Source: SZUA-36 sp963759155
GTDB taxonomy: Bacteria > Pseudomonadota > Gammaproteobacteria > Xanthomonadales > SZUA-36
DNA length: 64,000 nt
Assembly (NCBI GenBank): GCA_963759155.1
Contig: CAVWXX010000004.1
Coordinates: 186,001 to 250,000, forward strand
Direction: 5' to 3'
The notes below the pieces were generated by a model. The model was not told the DNA's origin and did not search any database. It was given only the letters and a program-made list of their open reading frames with translations. Shown piece by piece: positions 1 to 9,697 of the stretch. Numbering within the stretch: position 1 is the first letter of the stretch; each line of letters starts with the position of its first letter. Position numbers and translations under genes: made by a program.

Positions 1-105
1 ACGCCGATTGGAGCAAAGCGTATTTTTTCCAGCCCGGGTAAAGATCATTGTATTGTCTATATCACCCGTCGCTACGACCAGCCACAGGCACCGGAATTTT
101 TATGA
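1..105 (+). CDS. C-terminal end of an unidentified upstream gene (partial)
   Basis: The first frame is open from base 1 to a TGA at 103-105, giving 34 residues that end in PQAPEFL. The stop overlaps the ATG of the symporter gene as ATGA, which is the usual mark of translational coupling within an operon. Too little of the protein lies in the window to assign a family. It is reported because it shows that the symporter is probably not the first gene of its transcript. The sequence is consistent with coding DNA but could be fortuitous over such a short span. Confidence 0.5.
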   Translation, partial: TPIGAKRIFSSPGKDHCIVYITRRYDQPQAPEFL

Positions 106-1709
106 TTGAACTGAGCACACTCGATTGGTCCATCCTTGTTTTATATATCGTATGTAATCTTGTTCTCGGCTATTTCCTGAGCAAAAAAATCAGTACCGCA
201 CAGGATTTTTACCTTGGCAGACGGGGTACGCCATGGTGGGCCATCGGTATTTCGGTTATCGCCACCTATGTTAGTGCGCTGTCCTTTCTGGGCGCTCCCG
301 CCTGGTCTTATACGGAAGGGCTCTCTGTTATCGCAATTCATCTGAATTACCCCATCGTCATATTCCTCGTAATTACCCTTTTTCTGCCTTTCTTCTATAA
401 CAGCGGTGTGGCTTCCATTTACGAATACCAGGAAAGGCGTTTTGGTCCGAAAGCACGTGCATTGATTTCTAGTATTTGGCTGGTTTCGCAAACCTTGACC
501 TCGGCAGCGATCCTCTACGCCACCTCTCTGGTGCTGGAGTTTATAACCGGTATCGACGTGGTGAACGCGATTGTTATCGTCACGGTGATTGCCCTGATTT
601 ATACGGCATTGGGTGGTATCACGGCGGTGATCTGGACCGATGTGATCCAGGCTTCTGTTCTTTTCATCGGTGCATTTATTATCCTTTTTGCACTGGCGGA
701 AAATATGCCTTTGCCATTTGGTGAAACCCTGACGCAACTGAAATCCGTGGGTAAGACCAACGCCTTGAATTTTTCAACGGACTTTTCAAATGTTACGACA
801 GCCTGGTCGGGTATCGTGGCGATGACGCTTTATCATGTCACCGTCTATGGCACCAACCAGATGATGGTGCAAAGAACACTTGCGGCCAAGACCATCGGCG
901 ATGCAAAAAAAGCGTATCTGTTGATGGGTTTTGCGGCATTTTTTATCTATTTCCTGTTTATTTTTCTTGGCATATTGTTTTACGCCTATTACGGCGGGCG
1001 TGAATTTGAGAATGGCAATACCATCATTTTGCAGTTCGCTTCAGATTACGGTTTGCCAGGTCTGATGGGTATCATCGCCGCCGCAGTGATGGCGGCATCC
1101 ATGTCGAGCCTGGACTCAGCTTTCAACTCGCTCTCCACGATCTCCACGATTGATTTTTATCAGAAGTATTTTGTGAAGAACGGCACACCAGAGCACTACC
1201 TCAAGGTGACCAGACTTTTCACCGTGTTTTGGGCCCTGATCATCATCATACCTGCAATTATGTATTCGAAAAGTACAGGTTCGATTCTTGAGACCCTGAG
1301 CAAGGTAGGTTCTTATTTTGTGGGTGCGCAACTCGGTATGTTTGCGCTTGGTTTCTTCTCTAAAAACGCCACCGAGAAAGGTTTGCTGGTGGGGACGGCG
1401 GTAGGTTTCATGGTCGTTTGGTATGTGGCAACCAATACCGATATCGCCTGGCCCTGGTACTGCCTTATCGGCGCCGTTACGAATATGGGTGTAACGACAC
1501 TGGCCAGTATCATGATGGATGGGTTCCAGAAAGACTGGTCGGATTACTCCATCAAGGGACAAATTGCGATGTTCCGGGAGAAGGGTCTTACAGAGAAACA
1601 GGATGGCTGGTACCTGGTGCCGGGCAAGGTGGATAAAGTCAGTTATTTGCTGCTTATCTTCTTCGTTTTGGTGATTGGATTCCTTTTGTTATTTGAATAC
1701 ATGATCTAA
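102..1709 (+). CDS. Sodium:solute symporter (SSS family)
   Basis: This is an inner-membrane transporter of the SSS (SLC5-like) family, which couples sodium entry to uptake of a small solute. From the ATG at 102 it has 535 residues, a usual family length, and about 13 hydrophobic segments. The early segment DFYLGRRG followed by WWAIG and the ALGGITAVIWTDVIQ stretch are typical of SSS proteins. A TTG start at 48 is possible but adds 18 residues without hydrophobic character; the ATG at 102 places the first membrane helix near the N-terminus and overlaps the upstream stop. The substrate cannot be read from the sequence. It is followed by an aminotransferase and a transketolase-like enzyme, so an amino acid, keto acid or sugar acid is plausible, but this is inference. 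Confidence 0.85.
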   Translation: MIELSTLDWSILVLYIVCNLVLGYFLSKKISTAQDFYLGRRGTPWWAIGISVIATYVSALSFLGAPAWSYTEGLSVIAIHLNYPIVIFLVITLFLPFFYNSGVASIYEYQERRFGPKARALISSIWLVSQTLTSAAILYATSLVLEFITGIDVVNAIVIVTVIALIYTALGGITAVIWTDVIQASVLFIGAFIILFALAENMPLPFGETLTQLKSVGKTNALNFSTDFSNVTTAWSGIVAMTLYHVTVYGTNQMMVQRTLAAKTIGDAKKAYLLMGFAAFFIYFLFIFLGILFYAYYGGREFENGNTIILQFASDYGLPGLMGIIAAAVMAASMSSLDSAFNSLSTISTIDFYQKYFVKNGTPEHYLKVTRLFTVFWALIIIIPAIMYSKSTGSILETLSKVGSYFVGAQLGMFALGFFSKNATEKGLLVGTAVGFMVVWYVATNTDIAWPWYCLIGAVTNMGVTTLASIMMDGFQKDWSDYSIKGQIAMFREKGLTEKQDGWYLVPGKVDKVSYLLLIFFVLVIGFLLLFEYMI

Positions 1710-1831
1710 ATCATAGCCCTTGTCAGCAAGCCGGTTTATCGTTCACCTGTTGTGCAAGAAATGCATTCTCAATCATGCATTTGGCAATCATTCTATGACG
1801 CAATCTATGCGGTAAAACTCAGGATACCATC

Positions 1832-3131
1832 ATGAATCTTATCTCAGATAGAACCTCTCTAATCGCCACTGAAAATGCGTTTAAGGTGGGGCCCTATATC
1901 GTGGCCCTGGAAAACGCCGGTCACAAAGTGATCAAATGTAATCTCGGTGAGCCTGACTTCCCATTGCCAGCGCATGTTCGGGATGAAGTAAAAGCGCAAC
2001 TGGACAAAGACAATGTCCATTATTGTGATCCACAGGGCATACTTCCGCTCAGAAAAGCAGTCGCCAAGTATATTGGCGAGGCACGTGGCATTGAAGTCAC
2101 AGCGGAACAGGTGGTCGTTTTTCCCGGTGGAAAGCCGCCAATCGGGCTTTGCCAGCAAACGTATTGCAACCCGGGTGATGAGATTATTTACCCAAGCCCG
2201 GGTTTCCCCATTTATGAATCCTTCATTAATTATGTCGGTGCGGTACCTGTGCCATTGCACTTGCGTGAGGACCTGGGTTTCAGCTTTACGGGTGCCGATC
2301 TGGAAAAACTGATTACACCCAAAACCAAGCTCATTTTTATGAACTTCCCATCCAACCCGACGGGTGGTGTGGCTTCCAAAGAGCAGTTGGAAGAGATCGC
2401 CGAGGTCATTAAACGCAAGTGCGATCCGAATGTTCGTATCTACTCCGATGAGATTTATGAAAATATTCTCTTTGACGGTGCCGAGAACTACAGCATCGCC
2501 TCCGTTGAAGGCATGCAGGACAAAACCATTATCGCGACCGGTGCCTCGAAGTCGTATTCCTGGACCGGTGGGCGTATTGGCTGGGTCGTTTTTCCGAATG
2601 CTAAAGAAGCGCAGATATTCAAGAACCTGAACATCAATTACTTCTCCTGTATCGCACCTTACAACCAGGAAGGCGCCACGGGTGGCCATTGAGTCACCTT
2701 TAAGCAAGGGAAGCATTGCCGAAATGAATGCCGCCTTTGAAGAGCGTCGTGATTTTGTCGTCGACGCCCTCAATAACATGCCCGGTGTTGAGTGCCAGCT
2801 ACCCAAGGGTGCGTTTTACGTTTTCCCGAACATCGCCGGTGTGGTTAAAAACCTGAAGATTGACGAAGCCTATGCAGCTTTACCCCAAGCCATAAAGAAA
2901 ACCACCAGTCCATCCACACTTTTTCAGATGTTTCTGCTTTGGGAGTATCACGTGGCCATGATGGACCGGAAATCTTTTGGTCAGATTGGTACAGAAAACA
3001 TGCACTACTTGCGGCTTTCAATAGCGACGGGTCTCGAAGACCTGAAAATCGGTATGGAGCGTATGGCGAAAGCAGTTGCTGATCATGCTGGCTTTGCACA
3101 GTTTATTGAAAAACAAGAACACTTCTCTTAA
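1832..3131 (+). CDS. Class I/II PLP aminotransferase, interrupted by a frameshift
   Basis: This encodes a fold-type I pyridoxal-phosphate aminotransferase of the aspartate aminotransferase superfamily. The first frame (1832-2692) carries SNPTGG with N175, SDEIYE with D206 and Y209, the Schiff-base lysine K240 in TGASKSYSW and R248 in GGRIGW. The homology then continues in the +1 frame from about 2682 to 3131. Removing one G from the run at 2680-2682 joins them as EGATVAIESPLSKG and gives about 432 residues, the expected size for this family. The break therefore looks like a single-base insertion, either a sequence error or a recent mutation. The amino donor is not predictable. The gene sits 13 bases before the transketolase-like gene and is probably cotranscribed with it. 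Confidence 0.8.
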
Positions 3132-3143
3132 GAGGACTAGCAC

Positions 3144-5474
3144 ATGTCATACTCACTCAATTTGAAAGAACGGGGTACCGAGTTCATTTCTCTTGACCCT
3201 GAAACCACGGCTGCCCTGCCAGAAGACGATAGTGACAGCCTGGAATTTTATGACCTGATTTACAGAACCCTGTGTGCGGTGATGTTCAACCATGCCTCCT
3301 CGGGTCACCCGGGCGGCAGTATTTCCAGTGGTCGATTTGTTGAAGAGCTTGTTTTCAATCAAATGAGCTACGACTTTTCCAACCCCATGGATCGAACCGC
3401 CGATATTATCTCCTATGCTGCCGGTCACAAGGCCCTGGGTCTTTACGCGATGTGGGCATTGAGAAATGAGGTCGTCTCACAGACCCACCCGGAACTATTG
3501 CCCGAGGTCCGTCAGCAGATGCGGCTTGAAGATTTATTGGGGTTCAGAAAAAACCCGATTACCAAGACACCGTTATTTCTGGAGTTTGGTGTCAAACCCC
3601 TGGATGGACACCCAACACCTGAAACGCCGTTTGTCTGGTTATCAACCGGCCCCAGCGGTGTTGGTGTAGCGACCTCAACAGGTCTGGCACTGACCCTCAA
3701 GGATATGCACGGTGAAAATGCGCCCAATGTGCATATCATCGAAGGGGAGGGTGGTATGACGCCGGGCCGTGTGGCCGAGGCGCTGGCCGCTGCGGCGAGT
3801 TCGGGCCTCGATAATCTCTATTTCCATGTCGACTGGAACCAGTCAGCGATTGACTCAGACCTGGTGACACGGGAAGGCGATAAAGCCGGTGATTATGTTC
3901 AGTGGGACCCCTGTGAGTTTCTCTTACTACATGGCTTCAATGTCATTTTTGTTCCGGACGGTTTTGATTTCGCCCAGATTCACGAGGCGCAAAAGAAAGC
4001 CCTGTCACTGAAAAATGGCCATCCCACCGGTATCGTTTATCGTACAGTCAAAGGCTGGAAGTATGGTATCGAAGGTAAGAAATCCCACGGTGGCGGCCAC
4101 AAGTTTTACAGTGATGAATACCTGCTGGCCTTAAAACCTTTCGAAGATGTTTTCGGTGTGACTTTCCCGCGTTTTGAAGGTGAGAAGACCGCAGAAAATA
4201 TTGAGCGTGCGTATTACGAGTCCCTGTTGACCATTCGCGAGGTGTTTGAAGCTAACGAAGAAATGACAGCCCACCTGGGCGACTGGATTGCCGCACGTAA
4301 AAAGCAGCATGAAGCGTCACCCAAAAAGCTGCGCGCGAATGCACCCGACTTGGGTAAGTTGTATGCAGCCAATTCCATTTCCCCATTCGAACGCCCCGAG
4401 TCATGTAGCTACGAAGTTGGTTCATCACAAACCCTTCGCGGCTCACTGTCGGATGGTTTGAGCCATGTTAACCAGTTGACCAATGGTGCAATTCTTGCGG
4501 CCGCCGCTGACCTCTATGGCTCGACCAATATTTCCAGTATTGGTAAAGGTTTTGGCAGCGGGTTCTGGCACCCGACGAATAACCCGGAATCCCGCTTGTT
4601 CTCCGCCGGCGGTATTGCCGAAGATGCCATGGGTGGAATCTGTTCAGGTATATCCACGATGGGTTACCAGATTGGTGTGGGTTCATCCTATGGCGCGTTT
4701 ATCGCGCCACTCAATACCATTTGTGCCAAGACACACGGCATTGGTCAGCAGACCTTGCGGCATCGTGTACCCGGTGAGCCCAACAAGACCTTTGTGATTG
4801 TCTGTGGTCACGCCGGTGTCAAGACCGGTGAAGACGGCCCGACCCATGCAGAACCGCAAGCCCTGCAGGTGTTGCAGGAAAACTTCCCCGGTGATGTCAT
4901 GATCAGTCTCACGCCGTGGGATCCGAATGATCTTTGGCCATTAACCGCTGAATCCCTGTTACAGCGCCCGGCAGTATTGGCAGCCTATGTGACGCGGCCC
5001 TCGGAAGTGATGCTGGACCGAAAGGCCCTCGGCCTTGCACCTGCTGAAGATTCCGTGAAAGGTGTCTACAAGCTGCTGGCGGCCAACGGCAAAGCTGATG
5101 GCACCATCGTCTACCAGGGCAGCGAGGTGGCCTATGCCTTTGCGGCCCATGTACTGCCACGCCTGAAAGAAAAGGGTATCAACCTGGATGTTTATTACGT
5201 ATCCAGCGCAGAACTCTTTGACCGTCTGGATGAGCAGGAAAGACATGAGATCTATCCTTACTCAGCAGCACAATCAGCCATGATGTTCTCCGGCTTCACC
5301 GTTGCAACCACCTACCGCTGGATCATGTCAGAACGCGGCAGGCAGTTCACGATGTATCCATGGAAGTCAGGAAACTTCCTCGGAAGCGGCCAGGGAGATG
5401 TCTGCCTCGAGCAGGCTGGTATGCACGCCGAGGCGCAGTTGGAAACGATTGAAAAGTTTATTTCAGGAAAGTAG
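3144..5474 (+). CDS. Transketolase-like thiamine diphosphate enzyme
   Basis: The protein has 776 residues, longer than ordinary transketolase (about 660) and shorter than pyruvate dehydrogenase E1 (about 890). The N-terminal ThDP half shows SGHPGGS near residue 57, a GHPTPETP segment and STGPSGVGVATSTGLAL, all transketolase-type. The metal/ThDP motif, usually GDG, reads GEGGMTPG with N about 30 residues later (DWNQSAID). The pyrimidine-binding half includes CGHAGVKTGEDGPTHAEPQAL, with the HxGxxxGEDGPTH pattern of the family. The exact ketol donor and acceptor are unknown. It follows the aminotransferase closely, so a dedicated carbon-skeleton pathway together with the symporter is possible. 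A GC-rich hairpin follows the stop. Confidence 0.75.
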   Translation: MSYSLNLKERGTEFISLDPETTAALPEDDSDSLEFYDLIYRTLCAVMFNHASSGHPGGSISSGRFVEELVFNQMSYDFSNPMDRTADIISYAAGHKALGLYAMWALRNEVVSQTHPELLPEVRQQMRLEDLLGFRKNPITKTPLFLEFGVKPLDGHPTPETPFVWLSTGPSGVGVATSTGLALTLKDMHGENAPNVHIIEGEGGMTPGRVAEALAAAASSGLDNLYFHVDWNQSAIDSDLVTREGDKAGDYVQWDPCEFLLLHGFNVIFVPDGFDFAQIHEAQKKALSLKNGHPTGIVYRTVKGWKYGIEGKKSHGGGHKFYSDEYLLALKPFEDVFGVTFPRFEGEKTAENIERAYYESLLTIREVFEANEEMTAHLGDWIAARKKQHEASPKKLRANAPDLGKLYAANSISPFERPESCSYEVGSSQTLRGSLSDGLSHVNQLTNGAILAAAADLYGSTNISSIGKGFGSGFWHPTNNPESRLFSAGGIAEDAMGGICSGISTMGYQIGVGSSYGAFIAPLNTICAKTHGIGQQTLRHRVPGEPNKTFVIVCGHAGVKTGEDGPTHAEPQALQVLQENFPGDVMISLTPWDPNDLWPLTAESLLQRPAVLAAYVTRPSEVMLDRKALGLAPAEDSVKGVYKLLAANGKADGTIVYQGSEVAYAFAAHVLPRLKEKGINLDVYYVSSAELFDRLDEQERHEIYPYSAAQSAMMFSGFTVATTYRWIMSERGRQFTMYPWKSGNFLGSGQGDVCLEQAGMHAEAQLETIEKFISGK

Positions 5475-5499
5475 TTACGAATAAAAGTGTCACCGATCA

Positions 5500-5521
5500 G
5501 CCGGAACCCTCGGGTTCCGGC
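5500..5521 (+). terminator. Inverted repeat after the transketolase-like gene
   Basis: A perfect stem with arms GCCGGAACCC and GGGTTCCGGC and a 2-base loop lies 26 bases after the stop. There is no immediate T run, although a short T run follows about 25 bases later, so a rho-independent terminator is only a possibility. It may also act as an mRNA 3'-end stabiliser. Confidence 0.4.
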
Positions 5522-5614
5522 GATCTATATGTGCCACGTGGACTTTTTTGCTAATCTTCACTACAACACACCACTTCAAATCGCACTGAACCTGAATGAC
5601 GGGAACATGAACCA

Positions 5615-6477
5615 TTGAACAAGGCTCAGGGCAATTCGTGTAAAGGTTTATTCATAACTGATCTCGATGGCACCTTGCTTGGTTCCAACGGCGCGATCGC
5701 GAAAAGGGATCTCGACGCCCTTGCATCCCTGAACCGACATGGAATCAAGACGGCGGTTGCAACCGGTCGATCACTCTATTCATTCAACAATTCCCCAGCC
5801 GTCGACCTGCCAGTTGATTTCGTCATATTCACGACCGGGGCCGGTGTGGTTTCACAGCCAGAAAAAATGCTGCTATACCAGCTCAGTCTGTCTTCTGAAA
5901 TGGTTAGACAGGCATTGGATTTGCTGGAAAAATCGACGCTTGATTTTATGTTGCACCAGCCCGTTCCGGAGAACCACAGGTATTTCTACCGGCGTGTAAA
6001 TCCCGGCAATACTGATTTTAAGTCGCGCATTGAACGCTACTCAGAATTCGGGCAGCCACTGGACTCGGCTCCCCATAACAGTTTCGGTGAGGCCTCCCAA
6101 TTTCTTGTGGTGGTCCCGCCAAATGAGACGCATGATGCCCTCAAGAAACTAAGAGGTGGATTGCCCGGCTTGAGTATCATTCGTGCCACTTCACCACTTG
6201 ATCATGAGTCCACCTGGATAGAAGGTTTTCACCCGGATGTTTCAAAGGGTAAAACCGCAGCATGGTTGGCTCCGAGCTTGGTGTTAATCACAGCGACACA
6301 ATGGCGATTGGTAATGATTACAATGACCTGGATTTGCTTGAATGGGCTGCACGGGGCTTTGTGGTTGAGAATGCGCCATGTGAATTGAAAAGTCGTTTTG
6401 AGCAGGTTGCTTCCAATGACCATGGTGGTGTAGCTGAGGCGGTCGGTCGCTGGCTTACTTCCTGGCTCACAGGTTGA
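5615..6477 (+). CDS. Cof-type HAD-IIB phosphatase, interrupted by a frameshift
   Basis: A cytoplasmic sugar-phosphate or nucleotide phosphatase of the HAD superfamily, Cof subgroup. Motif I is ITDLDGTL with nucleophile D16 and D18. Motif IV, AIGNDYNDLDLL, is found only in the next frame (open to 6477). The first frame ends at 6388 with unrelated residues. Restoring one base at 6270/6271 fuses AAWLA to SELGVNHSDTMAIG and gives about 287 residues, a normal Cof length with a C2-type cap. The start is taken as TTG at 5615 because no ATG or GTG is in frame nearby; the ribosome site is weak. The natural substrate of Cof proteins is not predictable. Hairpin repeats follow directly. Confidence 0.75.
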
Positions 6478-6541
6478 AAACCATTGATCATTGGGGAAGC
6501 CGAGGCTATGCAGTAGCTTGCTTCGGGGCTCGACGGTGGGG
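6476..6541 (+). repeat. Partial copy of a dispersed hairpin repeat
   Basis: The sequence begins GAAAACCATTGATCATTGG and continues through a GGAAGCC-AGGCTATG block like the first arm of the full repeats at 6542 and 29318. It has diverged after about 50 bases and lacks the returning arm. It begins just at the stop of the HAD gene and abuts the full copy, so the two form a head-to-tail pair. Confidence 0.6.
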
Positions 6542-6783
6542 AAAAACCATTGCTCATTAGGGAAGCTAAGGCTATGTGGTGGTTTCCTTCAGGACTCGCT
6601 CAAGCACATCGTGTGGCGCTCGATACTCGACTCCTGTCTCGTACGGTCCTGAAGTAAACCACCACACATCCTCAGCTTTGCACGAATGCAGGGGGCAATG
6701 GTTTCTGACAGGTGGCAGACGTGTGATTCTGAACTTGATAACCCTGCGTTTTTAGCGAATGTTTGGGCCCCCATCCGTGCAGA
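6542..6783 (+). repeat. Dispersed long-hairpin repeat, copy A
   Basis: A roughly 242-bp intergenic element. Bases 6545-6595 fold back on 6647-6703: AACCATTGC pairs with GCAATGGTT, and TTTCCTTCAGGAC pairs with GTCCTGAAGTAAA with one mismatch. The loop holds a CTCAAGCACATC-GCGCTCGATACTCGACTCCTG core. A non-palindromic tail (TTCTGAACTTGATA, then GCGAATGTTTGG and CCATCCGTGCAGAT) follows. The same arms, loop and tail recur at 29318-29705. This stretch fills the 345-base gap between the HAD gene and the ankyrin gene, and no coding sequence is apparent in it. Confidence 0.8.
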
Positions 6784-6822
6784 TAACAGCAAGAAGGCCT
6801 CCAGAATCACTCGTTATTGGTG

Positions 6823-7398
6823 TCAGGGCTGTGAGCCTTCAGTCACCTGACTTTCCAGTAGTTTAAGCATCTCCGGGTGACCTTTCTCTTTGGCGAATTT
6901 CTTCGCCGTATCACCATCCCGGTCTACCACGTCGACATCGGCACCGTTGAAGAGTAATACACGCGCTACATCCAAATGCCCTTCGGATGCTGCCATCATC
7001 AAGGCTGTAAAGCCTTCGGCTTTTCCCTGGACATTGACGTCGGCACCATTACGAAGCAGCAATCCCACTGTTTCGGCAAAGGGGCCGCTGGCCGCGAACA
7101 GGAGGGCTGTTCGACCATTCATGTCTTTTGCATCAACAGTGGCCCCATGATCCAGTAAATAGGCGACGACCGGTGTGTGTCCATTGAAAGCTGCCCACAT
7201 CAATGCCGTGCTTTTGTCATCAATGGTCGAGTCTACGGGCGTCCCCTTGGTAACGAATTCTTTAATCGCTGCCAGGTTACCGTTGTAAGCCATTTCAATA
7301 AATGCTGATTCCAGCGTTATCGTGGGCGGGGAATTCTGGGCGGCGAGGGGGCTACTGAGTGCACAAAGTATAATCATCAAGGCGAGGATTCTTTTCAT
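6823..7398 (-). CDS. Secreted ankyrin-repeat protein
   Basis: The 191-residue product has a signal peptide (MKRILALMIILCALSSPLAAQ, probable cleavage after about residue 20) and then about four ankyrin repeats between residues 30 and 180. Each shows the TALMWAAFNGH or TALMMAASEGH helix start and the LLxxGAxVD turn. Ankyrin repeats bind other proteins, so a periplasmic or extracellular protein-interaction role is likely, with partner unknown. Small exported ankyrin proteins are common in proteobacteria, where some sit near catalase or peroxidase genes. It is convergent with the HAD gene across the hairpin repeat, and nothing in the context fixes a role. Confidence 0.8.
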   Translation of the reverse strand: MKRILALMIILCALSSPLAAQNSPPTITLESAFIEMAYNGNLAAIKEFVTKGTPVDSTIDDKSTALMWAAFNGHTPVVAYLLDHGATVDAKDMNGRTALLFAASGPFAETVGLLLRNGADVNVQGKAEGFTALMMAASEGHLDVARVLLFNGADVDVVDRDGDTAKKFAKEKGHPEMLKLLESQVTEGSQP

Positions 7399-7612
7399 GG
7401 GCTGATTTTAGAGGATTGGTGCCCAGAGTAAAGCTTCATCAACAGCGGCGAGCGATTTCCAATACCAGGGCTTATGCCGTTTGGTCTCTATTTATTTAAT
7501 AATCTGAATATAATGAAGAAAAACCATGACAACTGGTCTAGACTTATTGCAGACCCAACTAAATCAATAGCTTGTGGTGATGAAACAACACTAATTAGAA
7601 AAGGCACGGCGT

Positions 7613-9697
7613 TTGGCAGATTTTCGCTATAAGGCATTCATCAGTTACAGCCACCAGGATGAAAACTGGGCAAAGTGGCTTCAACGCGCCCTGGAAAAGT
7701 ATCGAATCCCTAAAGTCCTGGTCGGTAAGAAAACCGGATTCGGCGAAATACCGTCGCGGCTAGGGTCTGTTTTCAGAGACCGGGAAGATCTTTCTTCCGC
7801 TGCCTGCCTGACAGAATCCGTACAGCATGAACTCTCATCTGCCGAAACGCTCGTGGTTATCTGTTCGCCGGCGGCAGCACAGTCGCGGTGGGTGAAAGAA
7901 GAAGTCAGGGCTTTCAAGGAACTTGGCAGAGCCGATCGAATATACGCGTTGATTATCGATGGTGACCCGCAGAGCGCTGACCCTGCAGAGCAATGTTTTC
8001 CCTCCACCCTGGTTGATGCTGATGATGGCACAAAGCTGGAGCCATTGGCGGCTGATGTACGCAAGTGGGCAGACGGTAAGGTTTTGGGGAAACTCAAATT
8101 GGTTGCCGGTATCCTTGGAATCCGCCTGGATGAATTACGTCGACGTGAGATGCTTCGTCGACGTCGCAATATCATCGCGATCACGACAGGTGTTACTTCG
8201 GTCGTGTTGTTAACCACCTTTCTGTCTTTGACGAATATCAAACACCAAAAGCTTGCGGAGCATCGGCGTGCCAATACCGAGGACCTGGTCAGTTTTATGC
8301 TGGGTAAGCTGGACGACATCAACCCGGTAGCGGGTCTGGATGTTCTCGATGAGGATCAGGAAGAGATGATCCATATTGCAAAGCAGTGGGGGTTTCAAAA
8401 CCTGGAGGACCCGGAGTTGCTTGAAAAAGCCCTCGAATGGAGGGAGGAGGGCATTACAGCGCGTAATAAACAGGATTCCAAGAGCGCCATGGAGGCTTTC
8501 AAACGCTCTTTGGCCGCACTGGTTGATTTGTATTTACGCGATAAAAACAACATGGACAACCTTTTTGAGTTGGGCCAGGCAGAATTCTGGGTTGGCTACG
8601 CGTACATGGATAATGGAGACCTTGATCAGGCTGAGAAACTGATGACCTACTATGGTGTCATTGCCCGGCGCTTGATCAATGCGGACCCGAAAAGCGCAGT
8701 TAACGTGATGGAGCTTTCCTACACTTTGACCAACCTCGGGGCCATTGAAACAATGCGCGCAGGTGGTGATGCAGACAAGGCCATTGACCTGGCGCAGACA
8801 GCACTTGAATACAACCAGTTGGCGCTTGTGTTGGAGCCGGAGAACGAGGGACGTGTGGTAGAAATGGCTGGGTCGCATGCCTGGCTGGCCGATGCCTGGC
8901 TGGGTGTCTGCAACCTGGAAAAAGCCAACCAATCCCGTTCAGAAGGTGCTGAGATTGTGAAGCAGGTACTGGCGAAAAAACCCGGTACACCCGGGTTACT
9001 CATTGATTTGTCACATGCGTTGGGTGGACTTTCAAATGCTCAATATCAGTCTGGCCTACTGGATCTTGCGGAAGAGAGCCTCACGGCTTCGGCAGCACTG
9101 CTGGATGAATTGAGCACGGAGTACAAGGAACAATACGGATACGGCTGGGAGCGACTGGTGAGGTTGGGCGATTTAGGCAAGATGATGTTGGATAAGGGGC
9201 GTATAGAAGAAGGCCGGGAACTGATTTCGGAATCAACGAGCTTGATGGCTGAACAATACCGGTCAAACGATCAACCTTCATTCGAACAAATGCTGGATGT
9301 GGCAATTTCCCTGGGCCACCAGTCCTCGTTGGCATTGGAAATGGAGAACATCACTGAGGCCAGGAAACTGAATCTCGAGGCGATTCGGATTCTGTCAGAA
9401 GTCGTGTCGAGGAGTCCGGATTTTGCCAGGGGCCAGTACAGGCTTGCGCGCGCCCTGTTTAATTATTGGCAGTTGAATGAATTGCGTCCATCACCCGAAT
9501 GGCAGGCCCTGGTGGAAGATTATTCCTTGAAAGAACCCTCGGTCAGAAGTTGTGATATGGCCGATCTTGCGGCACGCCAGGCACTGATGCGTGGAGGCAT
9601 GGATAAAGCCAGGTCCTATACTGATTACCTGTTTAGCAAGGGTTACAAGGAACCGGGGTTTATCCGTTTCTGTAGTGCTTATGGTTTATGTAGTTGA
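7613..9697 (+). CDS. TIR-domain membrane protein with a C-terminal TPR region
   Basis: The 694-residue protein has three parts. Residues 1-150 form a TIR domain (KAFISYSHQDENWAKWLQ; later FRDREDLSSA and SRWVKEEV, where the glutamates in WVKEE are candidates for the NADase catalytic residue). A single membrane helix lies near residues 185-208 after a RRREMLRRRR basic stretch. Residues 225-694 are helical, TPR-like repeats. TIR domains in bacteria often hydrolyse NAD+ in response to a sensed signal; the TPR part could be the sensor. No defence partner gene is adjacent, so an immune role is unproven. The start is TTG at 7613, preceded by an AAAAGG site; a TATAAT-like box lies near 7509. The gene ends against a PreT-like remnant. 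Confidence 0.75.
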   Translation: MADFRYKAFISYSHQDENWAKWLQRALEKYRIPKVLVGKKTGFGEIPSRLGSVFRDREDLSSAACLTESVQHELSSAETLVVICSPAAAQSRWVKEEVRAFKELGRADRIYALIIDGDPQSADPAEQCFPSTLVDADDGTKLEPLAADVRKWADGKVLGKLKLVAGILGIRLDELRRREMLRRRRNIIAITTGVTSVVLLTTFLSLTNIKHQKLAEHRRANTEDLVSFMLGKLDDINPVAGLDVLDEDQEEMIHIAKQWGFQNLEDPELLEKALEWREEGITARNKQDSKSAMEAFKRSLAALVDLYLRDKNNMDNLFELGQAEFWVGYAYMDNGDLDQAEKLMTYYGVIARRLINADPKSAVNVMELSYTLTNLGAIETMRAGGDADKAIDLAQTALEYNQLALVLEPENEGRVVEMAGSHAWLADAWLGVCNLEKANQSRSEGAEIVKQVLAKKPGTPGLLIDLSHALGGLSNAQYQSGLLDLAEESLTASAALLDELSTEYKEQYGYGWERLVRLGDLGKMMLDKGRIEEGRELISESTSLMAEQYRSNDQPSFEQMLDVAISLGHQSSLALEMENITEARKLNLEAIRILSEVVSRSPDFARGQYRLARALFNYWQLNELRPSPEWQALVEDYSLKEPSVRSCDMADLAARQALMRGGMDKARSYTDYLFSKGYKEPGFIRFCSAYGLCS

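Noticed and set aside
1859..2806. A 315-codon open frame on the minus strand opposite the aminotransferase
   Set aside because: It is the antisense shadow of a gene with clear PLP motifs, spans the frameshift and shows no recognisable domain.
6542..6783. The hairpin repeats considered as a CRISPR array
   Set aside because: There are no regularly spaced short repeats with unique spacers and no cas genes; the copies are far apart and self-complementary.
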